Source: Acidovorax soli (GTDB taxonomy: Bacteria > Pseudomonadota > Gammaproteobacteria > Burkholderiales > Burkholderiaceae_C). Taken from it: a stretch of DNA of 64,000 nucleotides. Positions 1 to 8,298 of this stretch are shown here, piece after piece; the first letter of the stretch is position 1; every line of letters begins with the position of its first letter. The stretch lies in assembly GCF_014207955.1 (NCBI RefSeq), contig NZ_JACHLK010000004.1:434001-498000 (forward strand), in the 5' to 3' direction. A program made the translations under genes and the position numbers. Under the pieces are notes generated by a model. That model was not told the origin of the DNA. It searched no databases and saw only the letters and a list, made by a program, of their open reading frames with translations.

Positions 1-155
1 CCGGCCAGCGAGGGGTTGGCCCACAGGTCGATCTCGTTCTTGAACACCACCACCGCGCCCGAGAAGCACACGATGAACATGAGCAAGCCCGTGACGATGC
101 CCGCCCACGAGTGCAGGACGAACAGGCGGTTCAGGGTGCGCTGGCTGGTGGGCAT
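1..155 (-). CDS. PepSY-associated transmembrane protein (5' part only)
   Basis: Only the first 51 residues are inside the window; the gene runs off the left edge. The visible part reads MPTSQRTLNRLFVLHSWAG, followed by a hydrophobic helix (about residues 14-36) and KNEIDLWANPSLA. This short N-terminus, LHxWAGxxxG helix and acidic loop are typical of the PepSY_TM family, whose members are inner-membrane proteins often linked to siderophore receptors and proposed to reduce or release ferric iron. It starts 40 bp after the stop of the TonB receptor on the same strand, so the two are probably co-transcribed and iron-regulated. The family call is good; the exact role is inferred from context. Confidence 0.75.
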   Translation of the reverse strand, partial: MPTSQRTLNRLFVLHSWAGIVTGLLMFIVCFSGAVVVFKNEIDLWANPSLA

Positions 156-195
156 GGTGGCTGGCGGTGGGGCTGGCGTTTTGGGGTGAAGGTCT

Positions 196-2370
196 TCAGA
201 AGAAGTACGTCAGCCCCAGGCTGAAGTTGCGCGGCAGCGCGGGCGAGACCACGTTGGCGTTGATCGCGCCGTCGTAATACGCCTTGTTGAACAGGTTCTT
301 CACCCCGGCCGTGAGGCGGTAGTTGGGGCCCCCGTAGCTGATGGAGGCATCGGCCACCACATACGAAGGCAGGGTGAAGGGGTAGGAGCCCACCTGCTCG
401 CTCACATAGCGCCCGCCCAGGCCCAGCGTCACGCGCTGGTACTGCGGCAGCTTGTAGGTGGCCCAGGCCGTGAGCGTGTGGCGCGGCGTGAGGTTGAGCG
501 GCAGGCCCACGATGGCGGCGTTGTTGTCGCGCGTGACCTTGGTCTGCGTGTAGGTGTAGGCGCTGGTCAGCTTGATGCCGTTTTTCAGGTCGGCGCCCAG
601 CTCCACCTCCAGCCCGCGCGCGCGCTGCTGGCCGGTCTGCACGCTGAAACCGGTGTTCACCGGGTCGGCCGTGGTCACGTTCTCGCGCACCAGGTCGAAG
701 ATGGCCAGCGCACCCGTGAGTTGGCCGCCCGGGGCCTCGTACTTCAGGCCGGCTTCCCACTGCTTGCCGGTCTCGGGCACAAAGGGCGTGCCGTTGAAGG
801 CCAGGCCCGAGGTGGGCAAAAAGGATTCGCCATAGCTGCCGTACGCCGCCCAGCCGGGCTGGAACTCGTACACCAGGCCGGCCGACAGCGTGGTGGCGCT
901 GTCCTTCTGGCGCGTCTGCACGCGGGTGAGGCGGTTGTCGGTGTCGTTGGTGGACCAGTCGCGGCGCAGGCCCACCAGCGCCGTCCAGCCCCGGCCGAAC
1001 TTGATCTGGTCCTGCGCGTACAGCGCGCCCACGGTGAGCTTGCCGGGTGCGTCGCTCGTCAGGTTGGCCGGGCAGTTGGCCTGCACGCCATAGGCCGGCG
1101 CAAACAGGTCCAGCGCGGCAATGGAGCAGCTGCGGCTGGCCAGCAGGCTGTGGCCGCTGCGCACATCCAGGCCGGTGACCAGCTGGTGCTTCACGCCCAG
1201 CGCCTCGAAGCGCGTGAGCAGCGAGGTGTCGGTGGCCAGCAGGTCATAGTCCATGTACTGGCGCGAGGCGCTGCGGTTCTGCAACCGCTGGTTGGCCTGC
1301 AGCGCCTGGTTGGAGACAAAATTGCCCGTGCCCTTCTCGGTCTCGTAGCGCACGTTCTGGCGGAAAGTCATGGCGGGCGACACCTGGTGCTCCAGCGCAT
1401 AGCCGATGGTGGTGCTCTCCACGTCGTACACGCCAAATGCCGGCTCGCCCGTGAACAGGGTGCGCGACAGCGTGCCGTTGCGGTTGGGCAGCAACGTGCC
1501 ATAGGGCGTGATGCCCTGCTGGCGCATCCACTCGCTGCGGCTGTAGGTGGCAAACAGCACCAGGTCGGTCTGTGCCCCCAGGTCGATGGACAGGGACGGC
1601 GCAAACCAGCGGTCCTTGCGGTAGACGAACTGCGTCGGGTCATCGGCATCCGTCACCTGCGCATTGATGCGCAGCGCCGTCTTGCCCGACTCGGACAGCG
1701 GCCGGTTCACATCGGCCTGCAGCGTGCGCTGGCCAAAGCTGCCCACCTCGATACCCACCTCGTTCAACGGCTCCTTGCGCGGGCGCTTGCTCACCGCGTT
1801 GACGATGCCGCCCGGCTGCACCTGGCCATACAGCACCGAGGCCGAGCCCTTGAGCACCTCGAAGCGCTCGTACCCATAAGGCTGCAGCTTGGCCCACATG
1901 CCGGGGCTCTGCACCAGGCCATCGACCAGAATCGATTCGGTCGAGCGAAAGCCGCGGATGTTCAGGTCATCAAAACCCCGGCGCCCAAAGTTCACGGGGC
2001 TCACGCCGGCCACCGTCTGCAGCGCCTGCTGCACATTGGTGATCTGGCGCGACTCCATCTGCTCGCGCGTCACCACGCTGACCGATTGCGGCGTTTCGAG
2101 CCGCCGCATGGGCGCCTTGCCGGCGGTCTGTGCTTCGACCGGGGCAAAGCCCATGTCTTTTTCGGTGCTGGCGTTGATGCGCACCTCTTGCAGCTGGGGC
2201 GCGGTGGTGGTGGCGTTGGGCGGGGCGTCAGCGGCAGCTTGTGCAAAGGCCGATTGCGCCAGGCACAGGGCCAGCGGCGTCAGGGCGAACAGGCCGGCGG
2301 TGCGGGCGGATGTGCGGGAAACAACAGGCGCGCGTGAACGCAGCGCGGCGCGGGAAGGCGAAGAGGGCAT
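196..2370 (-). CDS. TonB-dependent siderophore receptor
   Basis: Outer-membrane receptor that imports a ferric siderophore using TonB-ExbBD energy. The 724-residue product has a signal peptide (hydrophobic stretch ending ...SAFA-QAA), a plug domain (about residues 75-180, with SVSVVTREQMESRQ, NIRGF and VLKGSASVLYG), then a 22-strand barrel ending in the aromatic residues LTYFF expected for BAM recognition. I start at ATG 2370, which gives a proper signal peptide; the open frame continues upstream to 2619, but that extension is low complexity and crosses the putative operator. This is the FhuE/FpvA-like subclass (TIGR01783). The ligand cannot be told from sequence. The PepSY gene follows in the same operon. 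Confidence 0.9.
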   Translation of the reverse strand: MPSSPSRAALRSRAPVVSRTSARTAGLFALTPLALCLAQSAFAQAAADAPPNATTTAPQLQEVRINASTEKDMGFAPVEAQTAGKAPMRRLETPQSVSVVTREQMESRQITNVQQALQTVAGVSPVNFGRRGFDDLNIRGFRSTESILVDGLVQSPGMWAKLQPYGYERFEVLKGSASVLYGQVQPGGIVNAVSKRPRKEPLNEVGIEVGSFGQRTLQADVNRPLSESGKTALRINAQVTDADDPTQFVYRKDRWFAPSLSIDLGAQTDLVLFATYSRSEWMRQQGITPYGTLLPNRNGTLSRTLFTGEPAFGVYDVESTTIGYALEHQVSPAMTFRQNVRYETEKGTGNFVSNQALQANQRLQNRSASRQYMDYDLLATDTSLLTRFEALGVKHQLVTGLDVRSGHSLLASRSCSIAALDLFAPAYGVQANCPANLTSDAPGKLTVGALYAQDQIKFGRGWTALVGLRRDWSTNDTDNRLTRVQTRQKDSATTLSAGLVYEFQPGWAAYGSYGESFLPTSGLAFNGTPFVPETGKQWEAGLKYEAPGGQLTGALAIFDLVRENVTTADPVNTGFSVQTGQQRARGLEVELGADLKNGIKLTSAYTYTQTKVTRDNNAAIVGLPLNLTPRHTLTAWATYKLPQYQRVTLGLGGRYVSEQVGSYPFTLPSYVVADASISYGGPNYRLTAGVKNLFNKAYYDGAINANVVSPALPRNFSLGLTYFF

Positions 2371-2459
2371 GAAAGGGTCCGGGACAACAGGAGCGGCGGG
2401 CGGGAGCTGGCGGGCATCCTGAGGGCGGGACACTTGGCTTGCGGGATGGTGTGAATTGT

Positions 2460-2478
2460 AATGCGAATGACTCGCGTT
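2460..2478. promoter_or_regulatory. Candidate Fur box upstream of the siderophore receptor
   Basis: The 19-mer AATGCGAATGACTCGCGTT is an imperfect 9-1-9 palindrome centred at 2469, with 7 of 9 arm positions matching. The geometry is that of the Fur operator, and AATGCGAAT-like half sites fit iron boxes seen in beta-proteobacteria. It lies 90 bp upstream of the receptor start codon in an AT-richer patch. The position and target gene support it; the assignment is by eye only. Confidence 0.5.
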
Positions 2479-2620
2479 TGCGAAGAATTGTAAAGAACAC
2501 CGGTGTGTTGCGCAGGCGAGCCCCTGCGGGCTGACCGGGTTGCAGCCATGTCCTTGGAAAAACGCAATCACCTTGCGCTTGGCGGATACTGCCCGCGCTA
2601 CGTCGAACAAAGGGCACACG

Positions 2621-2869
2621 ATGGACCGCGAACACCAGGGAGCACGCTACACAACGCTGATGGCCAGCGACCTTCAACGCGATGGCTTGGGGCTGGAACT
2701 GCATTCGACAGTGCAGGGGCAAGAGGCCCGCACCGTTGCCGAAGTCTTCTACTCAGACGCCGAGCACACCTGGACGCTGAATACCTTTGGCTGCGATGTT
2801 CCGTTGGGCATCATCGAAGAACTGATAGCCGAGGCGAGGTGCCGGCTTCCGCCCAAAACGGTCGCCTGA
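2621..2869 (+). CDS. Hypothetical protein, 82 aa
   Basis: Small soluble protein of 82 residues starting MDREHQGARYTTLMAS and ending LPPKTVA. I recognise no family. I chose ATG 2621 rather than the upstream in-frame ATG at 2540 because a purine-rich AAAGGG lies just before it and because 2540 would overlap the receptor promoter region. There are no signal peptide, transmembrane segment or cysteine motif. It has a single cysteine and a balanced composition, which makes it look like a real protein rather than a GC-driven frame. It converges on the antiporter gene with a gap of 7 bp. Confidence 0.5.
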   Translation: MDREHQGARYTTLMASDLQRDGLGLELHSTVQGQEARTVAEVFYSDAEHTWTLNTFGCDVPLGIIEELIAEARCRLPPKTVA

Positions 2870-2876
2870 CCGATCC

Positions 2877-4760
2877 TCAGCCCTTGTCGGTGCCGGGCGC
2901 CCCACCGGCGGGGTGTTCGTCCTGCGCCACCCCATACCCCGGATACCCCCCAGCGCCCCCACCCTCCGCCGCCTCCTGCCGCTCCCTGGCCATCTGCTCC
3001 GCCAACTGGTTCCTCCCCTCGCGCGCCACGGCGATCATCTTGGCGCGGTCCTTGTGGTGGGGGTACATACGGTCGGACAGGGCGATGTTGTGTTCCCTGA
3101 AGCGGCGGGTCATCTCGGTGGCCTGGTCGGGCGGCAGGCCCATGAGTTCGAGCACGGTGCGGGCGCTGTGCATGCTCGACTCGAACAGCTCGCGCTGCAC
3201 CAGGGTCACGCCCTCGTCGCGCAGCCGGTTCCAGTGCGTGAGGTCGCGCGCGCGGGCCACCACCTGCAGGTGGGGGAAGTGCTTGCGTGCGAGCACGGCG
3301 ATCTTCACGGACTGTTCGGGGTCGTCCACGGCGATGACCAGGATGCGCGCCTGCCCGGCGCCGGCAATGCGCAGCAGGTCGAGCCGGGTGGCGTCGCCGT
3401 AGTGCACGCGGTAGCCGAAGGTGCGGGCCACTTCGAGCATCTCCACGCTGTGGTCGAGCACGGTGGTGCGTATGCCCTGCATCAGCATCACGCGCGCCAC
3501 GATCTGGCCGTAGCGGCCGAAGCCGGCGATGACGATGGGGGCGTCCTGCGGCTCCGAGATCTCTTCGGCCTCGGGCGCCTTGAGGTGGGCATAACGGCGC
3601 AGCAGCACGCGGTCCAGCATCACCAATAGCAAGGGGCTCAGCAGCATCGACAGGGCCACGGCGCCGATCAGCAGCGAGGCGGTTTCGGCCGGGAACACCT
3701 GGGCACCCGCGGCTGCCTGGAAGACCACGAAGGCGAATTCGCCACCCTGGGCCAGCAGCAGGGTGAACACGGGGCGCTCCTGGTAGGGGATGTTCACCGC
3801 GCGTGCCAGCGCGTAGATCACCACGGCCTTGCAGGCCAGAAAGCCCAGCAGAATGCCGGCCATGAGCCAGGGCGAGCGCATGAGCACGCCGAAGTCGATG
3901 CTCATGCCCACGGCAATGAAGAACAGGCCCAGCAGCAGGCCCTTGAAGGGCTCGATGTCGGCCTCCAGCTCACGCCGGTACTCGCTGTCGGCCAGCAGCA
4001 CGCCGGCGAGGAAGGCACCCAGCGCCATGGACAGGCCCACCATCACCATCAGCATGGCGATGCCCACCACCAGCAGCAGCGCGGCGGCGGTGAAGACCTC
4101 GGGCGTGCGGCTCTTGGCGATCCAGCGCAGCAGGGGGCGCAGCAGCAGCCGGCCGCCGAGGATGATGGCGGCGATCACGCCGACGATCTTGGCCACCTCC
4201 CACACCACCTCGCCGGGCGAATGGCTGGTGGTGTCTGCGGCGGCGCCCAGCAGCGGCAGCAGCGCCAGGATGGGGATGGCCGCCACGTCCTGGAACAGCA
4301 AGATGGAAAAGCCCGCCTGCCCGCTGACGGTGCGCATCAGGTTGCGCTCGGCCAGGCTTTGCAGGGCGATGGCGGTGGACGACAGCGCCAGCCCCAGCGC
4401 CCCGACCAGGCCCACGCGCCAGGGCAGGCCCACCAGGCTGGCCAGCGCGAACAGCACCGCCGCGCAGCCCAGCACCTGGGCCGTGCCCATGCCGAAGATG
4501 GGGCGGCGCAGCGCCCACAGCCGGCTGGGCTGCAGCTCCAGCCCCACGAGAAACAGCATGAGCACCACGCCGAACTCGGCGAAGTGCAATATGTCCTGCA
4601 CATTGCTCACCAGGCCCAGGCCCCAGGGCCCGATGGCGATGCCCGCGGCCAGGTAGCCGATGATGGCGCCCAGGCCCAGCGCCTGGGCAATGGGCACGGC
4701 CAGCACGGCGGCCGTGAGGTACAGAAAACCGTAGGTGAGCCAGGTGGGTGCGTGTTCCAT
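2877..4760 (-). CDS. CPA2 family cation:proton antiporter with RCK (TrkA-N) domain
   Basis: Inner-membrane monovalent cation/proton antiporter of the KefB/KefC/YbaL type, 627 aa. Residues about 5-380 form 12-13 hydrophobic helices (GYLAAGIAIGPWG, LVGLELQPSRLW, the ALSSTAIALQ motif). A cytoplasmic Rossmann domain follows from about 410, with IVIAGFGRYGQIVARVM (GxGxxG) for nucleotide binding. The tail after about 550 is charged and ends in a Gly/Ala-rich stretch. ATG 4760 starts directly before the first helix; the in-frame ATG at 4823 would add 21 non-hydrophobic residues and reach the edge of the neighbouring repeat element. Likely role is K+ efflux or pH homeostasis, possibly glutathione-gated; I see no ancillary KefF/KefG gene nearby. 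Confidence 0.88.
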   Translation of the reverse strand: MEHAPTWLTYGFLYLTAAVLAVPIAQALGLGAIIGYLAAGIAIGPWGLGLVSNVQDILHFAEFGVVLMLFLVGLELQPSRLWALRRPIFGMGTAQVLGCAAVLFALASLVGLPWRVGLVGALGLALSSTAIALQSLAERNLMRTVSGQAGFSILLFQDVAAIPILALLPLLGAAADTTSHSPGEVVWEVAKIVGVIAAIILGGRLLLRPLLRWIAKSRTPEVFTAAALLLVVGIAMLMVMVGLSMALGAFLAGVLLADSEYRRELEADIEPFKGLLLGLFFIAVGMSIDFGVLMRSPWLMAGILLGFLACKAVVIYALARAVNIPYQERPVFTLLLAQGGEFAFVVFQAAAGAQVFPAETASLLIGAVALSMLLSPLLLVMLDRVLLRRYAHLKAPEAEEISEPQDAPIVIAGFGRYGQIVARVMLMQGIRTTVLDHSVEMLEVARTFGYRVHYGDATRLDLLRIAGAGQARILVIAVDDPEQSVKIAVLARKHFPHLQVVARARDLTHWNRLRDEGVTLVQRELFESSMHSARTVLELMGLPPDQATEMTRRFREHNIALSDRMYPHHKDRAKMIAVAREGRNQLAEQMARERQEAAEGGGAGGYPGYGVAQDEHPAGGAPGTDKG

Positions 4761-4826
4761 GGGGCAGGTCGGGCCGGGGAGGTTTGTTGTGTGAGGGATA
4801 TCCCGGCCTTCCCATTCTGGCATCCT

Positions 4827-5096
4827 AGAACCTGTTTACGATCTCGCAGGGGATCGCGTTGGAGTGCAATCGGGATGAGTGGATGCTTCGGGTGCGCCGC
4901 ATGGGCTCGTGCCCATGCAAGCAGACGAGGCGTCCAATCGCCCGATTTCACTCCAACCCTTCGGGCAGTGGCCTTGGCGGGCGGTCTGCGGCGTTGCGGC
5001 GCTTGTTGATAGTCGGGCTATCAACTGCGCACCGCGCCTAGCATCCCATCCCGCCAAGGCCGCTGCGCGACCCCTGGGAGGTCGTAAACAGGTTCT
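4827..5096. mobile_element. MITE-like element, 270 bp with nested hairpins
   Basis: Terminal inverted repeats of 19 bp with one mismatch (AGAACCTGTTTACGATCTC at 4827-4845, complement at 5078-5096). Inside are three more inverted repeats: 4858-4874 with 4941-4957 (17 bp, one mismatch), 4899-4918 (8-bp stem, 4-nt loop) and 4970-4981 with 5050-5061 (12 bp, perfect). A hairpin at 5005-5025 is GTTGATAG-TCGGG-CTATCAAC. There is no convincing coding frame. The layout suggests a non-autonomous transposable element or a folded intergenic repeat. I find no clear target-site duplication at the ends. Confidence 0.55.
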
Positions 5097-5191
5097 TGCT
5101 CCGCTTTTGGTAGCGCAATAGGCCCGCAAGCCATGGAGGGTGCTCGCATTGATAAGATACGTGCCCTTGCTTTTTGTGTGGTGCGTGCTCC

Positions 5192-5830
5192 ATGGAATTC
5201 CAGACTTGGTTGGCTTTTTTCGCGGCCTCGTGCCTGATTGCGGTGTCCCCGGGCTCGGGCGCGGTGCTGTCCATGAGCCACGGCCTGTCGTTCGGCGTGC
5301 GCAAGACGGGCGCCACCATCCTCGGTCTGCAGCTGGGGCTCTTGCTCATCTTGCTGATAGCAGGGGCGGGCGTGGGCTCGCTGCTGCTGGCGTCGGAGCT
5401 GGCCTTCAGCGTGGTCAAGGTGCTGGGTGCCTGCTATTTGATCTACGTGGGCTTCAGCCAGTGGCGCGCGGGCGATGCCTCGCCGCTGCAGGGCGACGAG
5501 CAGGAGCCTGCCGGCACTTGGCAAAAGCGCTGCCTCACGGGCTTTCTGACCAACGCCACGAACCCCAAGGGCATCATCTTCATGGTGGCCGTGCTGCCCC
5601 AGTTCATGACCGACACGCGCCCGCTGTGGACGCAACTGCTGGTGATGGCCGCCACCACGGTGGCCGTGGACGTGACCGTGATGCACGGCTACGCGGCCGG
5701 TGCCAGCGCCATGCGCCGCCTGATGCGCAGCGCACGCGCCGTGCGCACGCAGAACCGGGTGTTTGGCGGCCTGCTCATGGCGGTGGGCGCCGGCCTGTTC
5801 TTCGTCAAGCGCGGTGGGCAACACGCTTGA
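5192..5830 (+). CDS. LysE/RhtB family amino-acid exporter
   Basis: Inner-membrane exporter of the LysE/RhtB family, 212 aa, with the expected six hydrophobic segments. The N-terminus MEFQTWLAFFAASCLIAVSPGSGAV carries the family signature SPGPG/SPGSGA near residue 21, and TNATNPKGIIF near residue 115 matches the conserved NPK motif before helix 4. ATG 5192 places the first helix at the start. Members export homoserine, threonine, leucine or similar compounds; the substrate cannot be assigned. The gene stands alone between the MITE-like element and the orphan ParA gene, with a hairpin just past its stop. Confidence 0.88.
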   Translation: MEFQTWLAFFAASCLIAVSPGSGAVLSMSHGLSFGVRKTGATILGLQLGLLLILLIAGAGVGSLLLASELAFSVVKVLGACYLIYVGFSQWRAGDASPLQGDEQEPAGTWQKRCLTGFLTNATNPKGIIFMVAVLPQFMTDTRPLWTQLLVMAATTVAVDVTVMHGYAAGASAMRRLMRSARAVRTQNRVFGGLLMAVGAGLFFVKRGGQHA

Positions 5831-5839
5831 CCGGCTTGC

Positions 5840-5866
5840 GCAATGCTATCAATTAGGTAGCATTGC
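5840..5866 (+). terminator. Stem-loop after the LysE gene
   Basis: A perfect 9-bp stem GCAATGCTA / TAGCATTGC with a 9-nt loop, 9 bp after the LysE stop codon. It has no T-run, so it may be a weak or Rho-assisted terminator or a 3'-end processing structure rather than an intrinsic terminator. Confidence 0.4.
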
Positions 5867-5941
5867 CGCAGGAGGTGTAGATAGCGCCTTCTCTTTCTCG
5901 GCTGATTTCTTCATTGACAGACCCAACGCAAGGAGTTCGTG

Positions 5942-6559
5942 ATGCCAGTGATCGTCGTTGCCAACCCGAAGGGGGGCGTGGGCAAGTCCACGCTGTCGAC
6001 CAATGTGGCGGGCTACTACGCCCGCCAGGGCCACCCCGTGCTGTTGGGCGACACCGACCGCCAGCAATCCGCACGCCTGTGGCTGGGCCTGCGCCCGCCG
6101 GCCGCGCGGCCCATAGGCGTGTGGGACGCCAGCGCCGACGTGATCGCCAAGCCCCCCAAGGGCACGACGCATGCGGTGCTCGACACCCCCGCCGGCCTGC
6201 ATGGCTGGCGCCTGAACGACGTGCTCAAGCTGGCCGACAAGATCATCGTGCCGCTGCAGCCCAGCGTGTTCGACATCTTCGCCACGCGCGGCTTTCTGGA
6301 CCAGCTGACCGAGCACAAGCGCTCGGAGGGCGTGCAGGTGGGCATCGTGGGCATGCGCGTGGATGCGCGCACGCGTGCGGCCGACCAACTGCACCAGTTC
6401 GTGGACAACCTCGGGTTTCCGGTGCTGGGCTATTTGCGCGACACACAGAACTACATCCACCTGGCGGCGCACGGGCTCACGCTGTTCGACGTGGCCCCGG
6501 GCCGCGTGGCACGCGACCTGGAGCAGTGGCAGGGCATTTGCGAATGGCTGGACGCATGA
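5942..6559 (+). CDS. ParA family ATPase (orphan, MinD/ParA-like)
   Basis: Deviant Walker-A ATPase of 205 aa. ANPKGGVGKST at residues 7-17 holds the signature lysine, GDTDRQQSA near residue 37 is the Walker A' region (usually DxDPQ), and AVLDTPAG near residue 82 is Walker B. ATG 5942 is preceded by AAGGAG at 5930-5935, a strong ribosome site. Such proteins position plasmids, chromosome origins or protein clusters on the nucleoid. No parB gene or parS-like repeat is adjacent, so this is an orphan that may position another cargo. The replacement of the usual Pro by Arg in DTDRQQ is an oddity. Confidence 0.8.
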   Translation: MPVIVVANPKGGVGKSTLSTNVAGYYARQGHPVLLGDTDRQQSARLWLGLRPPAARPIGVWDASADVIAKPPKGTTHAVLDTPAGLHGWRLNDVLKLADKIIVPLQPSVFDIFATRGFLDQLTEHKRSEGVQVGIVGMRVDARTRAADQLHQFVDNLGFPVLGYLRDTQNYIHLAAHGLTLFDVAPGRVARDLEQWQGICEWLDA

Positions 6560-6619
6560 GGGTTAGTACCTGTCACTCGGCCGACATGGGACGGCGTGCC
6601 CCGGCGCTACATTGGCGCC

Positions 6620-7084
6620 ATGAAAATCTTCCGCTCCTACTCCGAAGTCAGCGCCTGCGTGGGCCAGGAGGTCGCAGTCACCGACTGGATCACCATCACG
6701 CAGGAACAGGTCAACCTGTTCGCCCAGGCCACGGGCGACCACCAGTGGATCCATGTGGACCCCGAGCGCGCCAAGGCCGGGCCCTTCGGCGCGCCCATTG
6801 CGCATGGTTTTCTCACGCTGTCGCTGATACCGCGCTTCTTCGAGTCGGGCCTCTCCATCGAGGGCGCGCGCATGGGCGTGAACTACGGGCTGAACAAGGT
6901 GCGCTTCACCTCGCCGGTGCCGGTGGGCAGCCGCGTGCGCGCACGCCTGACGCTGCAGGCCGCCGAGCCGCTGGCACCCGATGGCATGCAGATGACCTGG
7001 CTGGTGACCGTGGAGCGCGAGGGCAGCGACAAGCCGGTGTGCGTGGCCGAATCGCTCGCCCGCAACTACGGCGCGAAGCCCTGA
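6620..7084 (+). CDS. MaoC family (R)-specific enoyl-CoA hydratase-like protein
   Basis: Single hot-dog domain protein of 154 aa. The catalytic signature is clear: FAQATGDHQWIHVDPERA, with the Asp-His dyad of (R)-hydratases near residues 37-42, and then GPFGAPIAHGFLTLSLIP. The family hydrates enoyl-CoA in fatty-acid or PHA metabolism; NodN-like and PhaJ-like proteins share this architecture. I chose ATG 6620 (MKIFRSYSEV) because homologues begin close to this point and the upstream ATG at 6596 adds only eight residues. It follows ParA by 60 bp and precedes a LysR gene by 50 bp, so all three might form one transcript, though their functions do not obviously connect. Confidence 0.85.
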   Translation: MKIFRSYSEVSACVGQEVAVTDWITITQEQVNLFAQATGDHQWIHVDPERAKAGPFGAPIAHGFLTLSLIPRFFESGLSIEGARMGVNYGLNKVRFTSPVPVGSRVRARLTLQAAEPLAPDGMQMTWLVTVEREGSDKPVCVAESLARNYGAKP

Positions 7085-7134
7085 GGGCAGGGCGCTCTGC
7101 GCCCTTTCTTCACTTTTTGCAGGAGGCCTGAGCC

Positions 7135-8076
7135 ATGGACCGCCTGCAAGCCATGAAAGTTTTCGACCGCGTGGTCGACGAGGGCGGCTTTGCCGCCGCC
7201 GCGCGCGCGCTCGACATGTCGCCCCCGGTGGTCACCCGCATGGTGGCCGAGCTCGAGCAGCACCTGGGCACGCGCTTGCTCCAGCGCACCACGCGCAAGG
7301 TGGCGCTTACCGATGCCGGCGAGGTCTACCTGCAGCGCGTGCGCAGCATCCTGGGCGAGATCGACGATGCCGAGGCCGAGGCCGTGGCCAGCACGCGCGA
7401 CCTGCGCGGCACCATCCGCATCGTGGCGCCGCCCGTGCTCACCACCCATTTCCTCGCGCCGCTGGCGGCGCTGTGGCATGCACGCTACCCCCGGCTGATG
7501 CTGGACATCAGCGTCGATGCGCTGGCCCTGCGCCGCATCGACGAGTTCGATGTGGCCCTCATGGTGGCCGGCGAGGACTTCGACGCCAACATCGTGGCGC
7601 GCGCGTTGCTGCATGGCGAGGCCATCGTGGTGGCATCGCCCGAGTACCTGGCACGCAAGGGCGTGCCCCGGGATCCGGCCGACCTGCTGCAGCACGAGTA
7701 CCTGCGTGACACGGGCGCACCCACGCGCGCCGAGATGGGCGGCGGGCGCAAGCTGCGCCTGCACCCGGCCGTGGGCGACGGCGACTGGCAGGAGGTGGAT
7801 GCGCCGGCCGTGCTGCAGTCCGACAGCAGCGGCGTGCTGCTGCGCGCCGCGCTGGACGGTGCGGGCCTGGCCGTGACCTCGCGCCTGCTGGTGCAGGAGC
7901 ACCTGGTCCACGGCGAGCTGGTGCATGTGCTGCCCGACTGGATCGTCTCGCGCTACACCGTGTACGCGGCGCTGCCCTCGGGCCGCATGCTGCCCGCGCG
8001 CACCAAGGTGTTCCTCGACTTCCTGTCGGAGCAGGCGCCCCAGGCCGCAGAAGACCTGCGCCATCCGGCTGGATGA
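7135..8076 (+). CDS. LysR family transcriptional regulator
   Basis: 313-aa regulator with an N-terminal winged helix-turn-helix (MDRLQAMKVFDRVVDEGGFAAAARALDMSPPVVTRM, residues 1-36, then LGTRLLQRTTRKVALTDAG) and a periplasmic-binding-like effector domain from about residue 90. It belongs to the CrgA/DsdC-like large subgroup that starts MDRLxAMxVF. AGGAGG lies 9 bp upstream of ATG 7135. There is no divergent partner; it follows the MaoC gene on the same strand, and a dispersed repeat begins immediately after its stop. Its target is unknown. Confidence 0.9.
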   Translation: MDRLQAMKVFDRVVDEGGFAAAARALDMSPPVVTRMVAELEQHLGTRLLQRTTRKVALTDAGEVYLQRVRSILGEIDDAEAEAVASTRDLRGTIRIVAPPVLTTHFLAPLAALWHARYPRLMLDISVDALALRRIDEFDVALMVAGEDFDANIVARALLHGEAIVVASPEYLARKGVPRDPADLLQHEYLRDTGAPTRAEMGGGRKLRLHPAVGDGDWQEVDAPAVLQSDSSGVLLRAALDGAGLAVTSRLLVQEHLVHGELVHVLPDWIVSRYTVYAALPSGRMLPARTKVFLDFLSEQAPQAAEDLRHPAG

Positions 8077-8077
8077 A

Positions 8078-8244
8078 CACCCCCTGAGTCGCTTCGCGCC
8101 TTCACCCCTCTCTCAAATTGCTTCGCAATCTGGGAGGGGGACGCCCCCAGCGCATGCGCTGGATATGCCGCCTTCGCGGCGGGGCGGCCCTTGCGCGGGG
8201 GCACTTGCTTAGGCCGCGCCAGTTGCATGCATCGCGGGTGACGC
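8078..8244 (+). repeat. Dispersed stop-proximal repeat, copy A
   Basis: Begins ACCCCCTGAGTCGCTTCG 2 nt after the LysR stop and ends GGTGACGC. It is closely similar to 46328-46470 and, on the other strand, to 58766-58983 and 61031-61152. Inside is a hairpin with CCCCTC (8105-8110) pairing GAGGGG (8134-8139) around ATTGC-TTC-GCAAT (8117-8129). A second GC-rich hairpin, CCGCC-TTC-GCGGCGG, follows. It sits between the LysR gene and trmL, whose reading directions converge, so it may act in transcript 3'-end formation. Confidence 0.7.
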
Positions 8245-8298
8245 GCAGCGCAATGAACAACGGATACGGATTTGCCGTCAACCGCCTAAAGTCGTTGG

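Noticed and set aside
5136..5192. An upstream start for the LysE gene near 5174
   Set aside because: It adds six residues that include two cysteines before the first helix and lacks a ribosome site; homologues begin at the methionine used.
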